NCBI RefSeq assembly: GCF_011050415.1
Contig: NZ_DRFS01000021.1
Span: 62,001-126,000 of the forward strand
Source of the DNA: Halomonas sp.
Lineage (GTDB): Bacteria > Pseudomonadota > Gammaproteobacteria > Pseudomonadales > Halomonadaceae
Direction of reading: 5' to 3'
DNA: 64,000 bases
This document shows positions 59,467 to 64,000 of this stretch, one piece after another; the first letter of the stretch is position 1; each line of letters opens with the position of its first letter. A program made the translations under genes and the position numbers. The notes beneath the pieces are model-generated. The model was not told the DNA's origin. It saw only the letters and a program-made list of their open reading frames with translations, and ran no database searches.

Positions 59467-59781
59467 ATGCAAAAGATCAAACGTGACGATGAAGTCATCG
59501 TCATCGCCGGGAAGGATAAAGGCAAACGTGGCACCGTTAAGCGGGTATTAGAAAACCGCTTTTTGGTGTCCGGTGTGAACATGATTAAACGTCACACCAA
59601 GCCAAATCCCATGGCGGGTAATCAGGGCGGTATCGTCGAGCGTGAGGCTCCGATTCACGCGTCCAACGTAGCCATCTTCAATTCGGAGACCGGTAAGGCG
59701 GATCGCGTCGGCTTCCAAGTGAAGGAAGACGGTACCAAGGTACGTATCTACAAGTCGACGCAGACGCAGATCGACGCCTAA
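59467..59781 (+). CDS. rplX: 50S ribosomal protein L24
   Basis: An assembly initiator with a KOW fold. The 104-residue protein starts [20 protein letters not shown] and contains [20 protein letters not shown]. The ATG follows AAGGAG; 14-bp gap from rplN. In E. coli the spc operon S8 site lies at the following rplE start. Confidence 0.97.
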   Translation: MQKIKRDDEVIVIAGKDKGKRGTVKRVLENRFLVSGVNMIKRHTKPNPMAGNQGGIVEREAPIHASNVAIFNSETGKADRVGFQVKEDGTKVRIYKSTQTQIDA

Positions 59782-59799
59782 CGCGAGTCGGGTAGCAAA

Positions 59800-60339
59800 A
59801 TGGCGAACTTGAAAGAACGTTATCAAAACGAGGTAGCAGCTGAACTTAAAGAACAGTTTAGCTATGCCAACGTTATGCAGGTACCCCGGATCACGAAAGT
59901 GACTCTGAATATGGGTATCGGCGAAGCAGTCAACGATAAAAAGTTGATTGACAATGCCATCGGCGACCTAGAGAAGCTCTCTGGTCAGAAACCGTTGGTG
60001 ACCAAAGCACGTAAGTCCATCGCGGGCTTCAAGGTGCGCGAAGGTTGGCCCATCGGCATCAAGGTGACCCTACGCGCTGAGCGCATGTGGGACTTCTTGG
60101 ACCGCTTGGTTTACATCGCGATTCCTCGTGTGCGTGACTTCCGTGGTCTCAACCCGAAGTCCTTTGACGGTCGCGGCAATTACTCTATGGGTGTGCGTGA
60201 GCAGATCATCTTCCCGGAGATCGAGTATGATAAGATCGATCGCATCCGGGGGTTGGACGTCACTATCACTACGACCGCCAACACCGACGAGGAAGGTCGT
60301 GCGCTTTTAACCGCGCTGAACTTCCCGTTCAAGAAATAA
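59800..60339 (+). CDS. rplE: 50S ribosomal protein L5
   Basis: A 5S rRNA-binding protein of the central protuberance. The 179-residue protein begins [20 protein letters not shown] and shows [28 protein letters not shown] and [19 protein letters not shown]. In E. coli S8 represses spc translation at this start; I did not verify the S8 fold here. Confidence 0.97.
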   Translation: MANLKERYQNEVAAELKEQFSYANVMQVPRITKVTLNMGIGEAVNDKKLIDNAIGDLEKLSGQKPLVTKARKSIAGFKVREGWPIGIKVTLRAERMWDFLDRLVYIAIPRVRDFRGLNPKSFDGRGNYSMGVREQIIFPEIEYDKIDRIRGLDVTITTTANTDEEGRALLTALNFPFKK

Positions 60340-60349
60340 GGGTTGGATC

Positions 60350-60655
60350 ATGGCTAAGAAAAGTATGATAGAGCGTGAGCTTAAGCGTACGCAATTGGTG
60401 GCGAAGTATGCCACCAAGCGTGCCGAGCTCAAGAAGATCATATCAGACGTTAACACGACTGAAGAAGACCGCTTCGAGGCGACGCTGAAGCTGCAGCAAC
60501 TGCCGCGCGACTCAAGCCCGGTTCGTCAGCGTAACCGCTGCCGTATTACCGGTCGTCCGCACGGTTTTTACAACAAGTTCGGCCTTGGCCGTAACAAGCT
60601 GCGTGAAGCCGCCATGCGTGGCGACGTTCCTGGACTGAAGAAGTCCAGTTGGTAA
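60350..60655 (+). CDS. rpsN: 30S ribosomal protein S14
   Basis: A 30S head protein. The 101-residue long form ([20 protein letters not shown]) has [20 protein letters not shown] and ends GLKKSSW. Only one of the four zinc cysteines of the short form is present, so it is the zinc-independent type. Confidence 0.97.
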   Translation: MAKKSMIERELKRTQLVAKYATKRAELKKIISDVNTTEEDRFEATLKLQQLPRDSSPVRQRNRCRITGRPHGFYNKFGLGRNKLREAAMRGDVPGLKKSSW

Positions 60656-60687
60656 CGCCACGTAGAATCATCAGGAGCGCACATTAA

Positions 60688-61080
60688 ATGAGCATGCAAG
60701 ACACTCTGGCGGATATGTTTACGCGTATCCGCAATGCGCAGATGGCCACCAAGGAGACGGCAACCATGCCGTCCTCCAAGCTGAAAGTGCAAGTGGCCCG
60801 AGTGCTAAAGGAAGAAGGCTACATTACCGACTTTACGGTAGCAGAGGGTGCTAAGCCTGAGCTAACCGTCACTCTCAAGTACTTTGAGGGCAAGCCGGTA
60901 ATTGAGCACATTCAGCGGGTTTCCAAGCCGTCCCTGCGCCGTTATATGGGTAAGGACAACCTGCCTAAGGTCGCCGATGGTCTCGGTATCGCGATTGTCA
61001 CCACATCCAATGGTGTCATGACCGACCGTGCCGCGCGCCAAGCCGGTGTCGGTGGCGAAGTCATCTGCACCGTATTCTAG
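60688..61080 (+). CDS. rpsH: 30S ribosomal protein S8
   Basis: A primary 16S rRNA binder and, in E. coli, repressor of the spc operon. The 130-residue protein ([20 protein letters not shown]) ends with the conserved [19 protein letters not shown] and [14 protein letters not shown] precedes the ATG. Confidence 0.97.
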   Translation: MSMQDTLADMFTRIRNAQMATKETATMPSSKLKVQVARVLKEEGYITDFTVAEGAKPELTVTLKYFEGKPVIEHIQRVSKPSLRRYMGKDNLPKVADGLGIAIVTTSNGVMTDRAARQAGVGGEVICTVF

Positions 61081-61089
61081 GAGGCTGGA

Positions 61090-61620
61090 ATGTCCCGCAT
61101 AGCGAAATATCCGGTTAAAGTGCCTGCCGGCGTTGAGATTAAAATCAATGCTGACCAGCTGACCGCCAAAGGCGGCCAGGGCACGCTATCTATGACTATT
61201 CACTCTGATGTAGTGGTAGCTCAAGAAGATGGCCAGCTGACCTTCGCCCCGAGCGAATCTGCCAAGAGCTGGGCAATGGCCGGTACTACCCGCGCCTTGG
61301 TTCAGAACCTGGTGACGGGCGTATCCGAGGGTTTCACAAGGACTCTCGAAATTGTTGGCGTCGGTTATCGTGCCCAAGCTAAGGGCCAGACGCTCAATCT
61401 TTCACTGGGCTTCTCGCACCCGGTCGACTACGAACTGCCTAAGGGTGTTACAGCGGAAACGCCGAAAAACACCGTGATCGTGCTGAAAAGCGCGGACAAG
61501 CAGCAGCTCGGTCAGTGCGCCGCGGAAATCCGCGCTTTCCGTCCGCCCGAGCCGTATAAAGGCAAGGGTGTCCGGTACGCCGACGAGCAGGTGCGTCGCA
61601 AAGAAGCCAAGAAGAAGTAA
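61090..61620 (+). CDS. rplF: 50S ribosomal protein L6
   Basis: Near the factor-binding site. The 176-residue protein ([20 protein letters not shown]) has two similar domains; the second holds [20 protein letters not shown] and ends [26 protein letters not shown] before the ATG, 9 bp after rpsH. Confidence 0.97.
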   Translation: MSRIAKYPVKVPAGVEIKINADQLTAKGGQGTLSMTIHSDVVVAQEDGQLTFAPSESAKSWAMAGTTRALVQNLVTGVSEGFTRTLEIVGVGYRAQAKGQTLNLSLGFSHPVDYELPKGVTAETPKNTVIVLKSADKQQLGQCAAEIRAFRPPEPYKGKGVRYADEQVRRKEAKKK

Positions 61621-61629
61621 GGCAGGGTT

Positions 61630-61980
61630 ATGAACGCGAAGAAAGAATCTCGTCTCCGTCGTGCCCGCCGCGCTCGCGCAAAGATCCGCGAGCTGGGCGT
61701 GTATCGCCTGTGCGTCAACCGTACCCCGCGTCACATCTATGCGCAGATTATCTCGCCGGATGGTGGCAAAGTGCTAGCCAGTGCTTCTACGCTGGACAAA
61801 GCACTGCGCGAGGGTGCGACCGGCAACTCAGATGCGGCCTCTAAAGTAGGTGCTCTGATTGCCGAACGCGCTAAAGAAGCAGGCATCACCCAGGTGGCCT
61901 TCGACCGTGCTGGCTTTAAGTATCACGGCCGCGTCAAGGCGCTGGCCGACGCCGCACGTGAAGGCGGCCTGGAATTCTAA
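61630..61980 (+). CDS. rplR: 50S ribosomal protein L18
   Basis: A 5S rRNA binder of the central protuberance. The 116-residue protein starts [20 protein letters not shown], with [20 protein letters not shown] and the C-terminal [20 protein letters not shown]. Confidence 0.97.
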   Translation: MNAKKESRLRRARRARAKIRELGVYRLCVNRTPRHIYAQIISPDGGKVLASASTLDKALREGATGNSDAASKVGALIAERAKEAGITQVAFDRAGFKYHGRVKALADAAREGGLEF

Positions 61981-61991
61981 AGGGTTTTACG

Positions 61992-62492
61992 ATGGCGAAG
62001 AACGAACAGCAAAGCGGTGATCTGCAAGAGAAGTTAGTGCAGGTCAACCGCGTCGCCAAGGTGGTCAAGGGTGGTCGTATTTTCGGCTTCACCGCACTGA
62101 CCGTCGTTGGTGATGGTAAAGGTCGTGTCGGTTTCGGTCGTGGCAAGGCGCGTGAAGTGCCGGTCGCAATCCAGAAAGCGATGGATCAAGCTCGTCGCAA
62201 CATGGTCAAGGTGAACCTTGCTGGCCATACGCTGCAGTACCCGGTCAAAGCCCGTCACGGTGCTTCCAAGGTGTACATGCAGCCGGCTTCTGAAGGTACC
62301 GGTATCATCGCCGGTGGCGCCATGCGCTCTGTATTAGAGCTTGCAGGTGTTCACGACGTACTGGCCAAGTGCTACGGTTCCACCAACCCGGTTAACGTGG
62401 TGCGAGCGACTGTTAAAGGTCTCTCCTCCATGCAAGCACCGGAAGACATTGCCGCCAAGCGCGGCCTGTCTGTCGAAGCGATCACGGGGTAA
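61992..62492 (+). CDS. rpsE: 30S ribosomal protein S5
   Basis: Part of the mRNA entry site and translational fidelity. The 166-residue protein has [39 protein letters not shown] and [19 protein letters not shown]. The spectinomycin loop region (VVKGGR) looks wild type. Confidence 0.97.
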   Translation: MAKNEQQSGDLQEKLVQVNRVAKVVKGGRIFGFTALTVVGDGKGRVGFGRGKAREVPVAIQKAMDQARRNMVKVNLAGHTLQYPVKARHGASKVYMQPASEGTGIIAGGAMRSVLELAGVHDVLAKCYGSTNPVNVVRATVKGLSSMQAPEDIAAKRGLSVEAITG

Positions 62493-62498
62493 GGCACC

Positions 62499-62681
62499 AT
62501 GGCAGCAACGATCAAGGTTACCCAGATCCGCAGCACCATCGGCATTATGCCCAAGCACAAGGCCACGATGAAGGGCTTGGGTTTACGTCGCATCGGTCAT
62601 ACGGTTGAACTGGAAGACACCCCTGCCGTACGCGGCATGATCCACAAGGTAAATTACCTTGTGCGCGTTGAGGGAGAGTAA
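62499..62681 (+). CDS. rpmD: 50S ribosomal protein L30
   Basis: A 60-residue protein, [20 protein letters not shown], with [20 protein letters not shown], the short bacterial form. It lies 6 bp after rpsE and 3 bp before rplO. Confidence 0.97.
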   Translation: MAATIKVTQIRSTIGIMPKHKATMKGLGLRRIGHTVELEDTPAVRGMIHKVNYLVRVEGE

Positions 62682-62684
62682 TCC

Positions 62685-63119
62685 ATGAAGCTTAATACCC
62701 TAAGCCCGGCTCCGGGCTCCAAACACGCTGCAAAGCGCGTTGGTCGTGGCATCGGCTCCGGTCTTGGTAAGACCGGTGGCCGTGGTCACAAAGGTCAGAA
62801 AGCACGTAGTGGTGGTAGCGTTAAGCCCGGTTTCGAAGGCGGTCAGATGCCTTTGCAGCGTCGTTTGCCGAAGTTCGGCTTTACGTCTGCAAAATCTCTG
62901 GTCTCTGAAGAAGTACGCCTGGCTGAGCTGGCTAAAGTAGCCGGTGGCGAAGTCACTCTGGCGTCTTTGAAAGAAGCCAACGTGCTGAAGGACTCTACGC
63001 TACACGCGAAGATTATCCTTTCTGGCGAACTGAAAACGGCGGTTACCGTTCGTGGAATCAAGGTCACCAAAGGTGCCCGTGAAGCGATCGAAGCCGCTGG
63101 CGGCAAGGTAGAGGACTAA
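62685..63119 (+). CDS. rplO: 50S ribosomal protein L15
   Basis: A late assembly protein. The 144-residue protein starts [20 protein letters not shown]. The Gly/Lys-rich extension [20 protein letters not shown] is followed by the globular part ending [18 protein letters not shown] precedes the ATG. The stop TAA is directly followed by the secY ATG. Confidence 0.97.
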   Translation: MKLNTLSPAPGSKHAAKRVGRGIGSGLGKTGGRGHKGQKARSGGSVKPGFEGGQMPLQRRLPKFGFTSAKSLVSEEVRLAELAKVAGGEVTLASLKEANVLKDSTLHAKIILSGELKTAVTVRGIKVTKGAREAIEAAGGKVED

Positions 63120-64000
63120 ATGGCCAAGTCAGGAAAAATGCCGGCGACGGGCAGCGGTCTGAGTGAACTGTGGGCGCGTTTGCGCTTCGTGCTCCTCGCC
63201 ATCGTGGTGTACCGTATTGGTGCCCACATTCCCGTTCCCGGTATCAATCCTGACCAGCTTGCTGCCTTGTTTAGGGAGCAACAGGGCACCATCCTGGGCA
63301 TGTTTAACATGTTCTCGGGTGGCGCCCTGGAGCGCATGAGCGTCCTCGCGCTAGGCATCATGCCTTATATCTCAGCGTCGATTATCATGCAGCTCATGAC
63401 TGCGGTCTCCCCTCATCTTGAGCAGCTCAAGAAAGAGGGTGAGGCTGGCCGCCGCAAGATTAGCCAGTACACCCGCTACGGCACAGTGATACTGGCGTTT
63501 GTCCAGGCTGTCGGTATGTCCGTCGGTCTGGCCAGCCAAGGCATCGCGTACACTGCAGACTTCAGCTTCTACTTCACCGCCGTGATTACGTTTGTGTCGG
63601 GTGCGGTGTTTATGATGTGGCTAGGTGAGCAGATTACCGAGAAAGGCATTGGCAACGGTATTTCGTTGCTGATTTTTGCCGGTATTGTTGCTGGACTGCC
63701 CAGTGCCGTGGGTCAAGCCTTTGAGCTTGCCCGTAATGAAGGGGCCTGGAATGTTCTGCCACTGTTAGCGCTGTCAGTGTTAGGTGTTGCGACTGTCGCT
63801 TTTGTGGTTTTCATTGAGCGCGGTCAACGCCGCCTCAAGGTTAACTACCCACGGCGGCAAGTGGGCAATAAGATGTACGCAGGGCAAAGTAGCTACCTGC
63901 CTTTGAAGGTCAATATGGCCGGCGTTATCCCGGCGATTTTTGCCTCCAGTATCCTGCTCTTCCCGGCCTCTATTGGTCAGTGGGTTGGCGCTGGTGAAGG
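63120..64000 (+). CDS. secY: preprotein translocase subunit SecY, N-terminal part (runs off right edge)
   Basis: The channel-forming subunit of SecYEG in the inner membrane. About 293 of ~440 codons are present, from [20 protein letters not shown]. Conserved text: [14 protein letters not shown] (first membrane segment), [20 protein letters not shown] (plug region), [28 protein letters not shown], and the cytoplasmic loop [15 protein letters not shown]. It starts on the base after the rplO stop, so translation is probably coupled. The gene continues beyond 64000. Confidence 0.97.
   Translation, partial: MAKSGKMPATGSGLSELWARLRFVLLAIVVYRIGAHIPVPGINPDQLAALFREQQGTILGMFNMFSGGALERMSVLALGIMPYISASIIMQLMTAVSPHLEQLKKEGEAGRRKISQYTRYGTVILAFVQAVGMSVGLASQGIAYTADFSFYFTAVITFVSGAVFMMWLGEQITEKGIGNGISLLIFAGIVAGLPSAVGQAFELARNEGAWNVLPLLALSVLGVATVAFVVFIERGQRRLKVNYPRRQVGNKMYAGQSSYLPLKVNMAGVIPAIFASSILLFPASIGQWVGAGE

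Overview
The window comes from the chromosome of a gammaproteobacterium. Gene content and order (fabA-fabB, uvrA/MFS/ssb, birA-coaX-tRNAs-secE-nusG running straight into rplKAJL-rpoBC-str-S10-spc) fit the Halomonadaceae/Pseudomonas side of the class, and a Halomonas-like organism is my best guess. This rests on protein resemblance and synteny, not on a marker search. GC content looks moderate. I see no insertion sequence, prophage or CRISPR array.

Layout. 1-7070: DNA repair and replication (uvrA N-terminal part, ssb), an MFS exporter, an odd RmlD-like protein, PlsC, and the unsaturated fatty acid genes fabB and fabA. 7352-9190: a PAS-GGDEF-EAL cyclic-di-GMP protein. 9193-19184: a tight minus-strand cluster of DUF2878, CFA-synthase-like methyltransferase, DUF1365, FAD oxidoreductase, SDR, NTF2-like protein, photolyase and a MerR/LitR-type regulator. 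It is flanked by a renalase-like oxidoreductase and a divergent TIGR01777 epimerase. 19195-24962: RapA, a TlpA-type thioredoxin with an Lgt-like membrane domain, a small membrane protein and a frameshifted phospholipase D family lipoprotein. 25102-31780: a Liv-type branched-chain amino acid ABC transporter, with the binding protein convergent to livGFHM, and a sodium-dependent NSS transporter. 32052-35969: typA, birA and coaX. 36120-64000: four tRNAs followed by secE, nusG and the contiguous rif, str, S10 and spc clusters, ending inside secY.

How parts work together. The 9.2-19.2 kb cluster is the most interesting accessory region. It resembles the light- or singlet-oxygen-induced sets known from Pseudomonas putida (LitR/PplR regulon) and Rhodobacter sphaeroides (RpoE-ChrR regulon), which join photolyase to membrane fatty-acid methylation. 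Here the regulator has lost the usual cobalamin-binding residues, the CFA-like enzyme lacks two bicarbonate-site residues, and TGTAC-type repeats sit in two promoter regions. The last 28 kb is the translation and transcription core. Its less ordinary features lie between genes: a four-copy in-frame repeat of the rpsG stop region, a structured gap between rpsJ and rplC, a consensus promoter before rpsJ, and no tuf gene between tRNA-Thr and tRNA-Trp.
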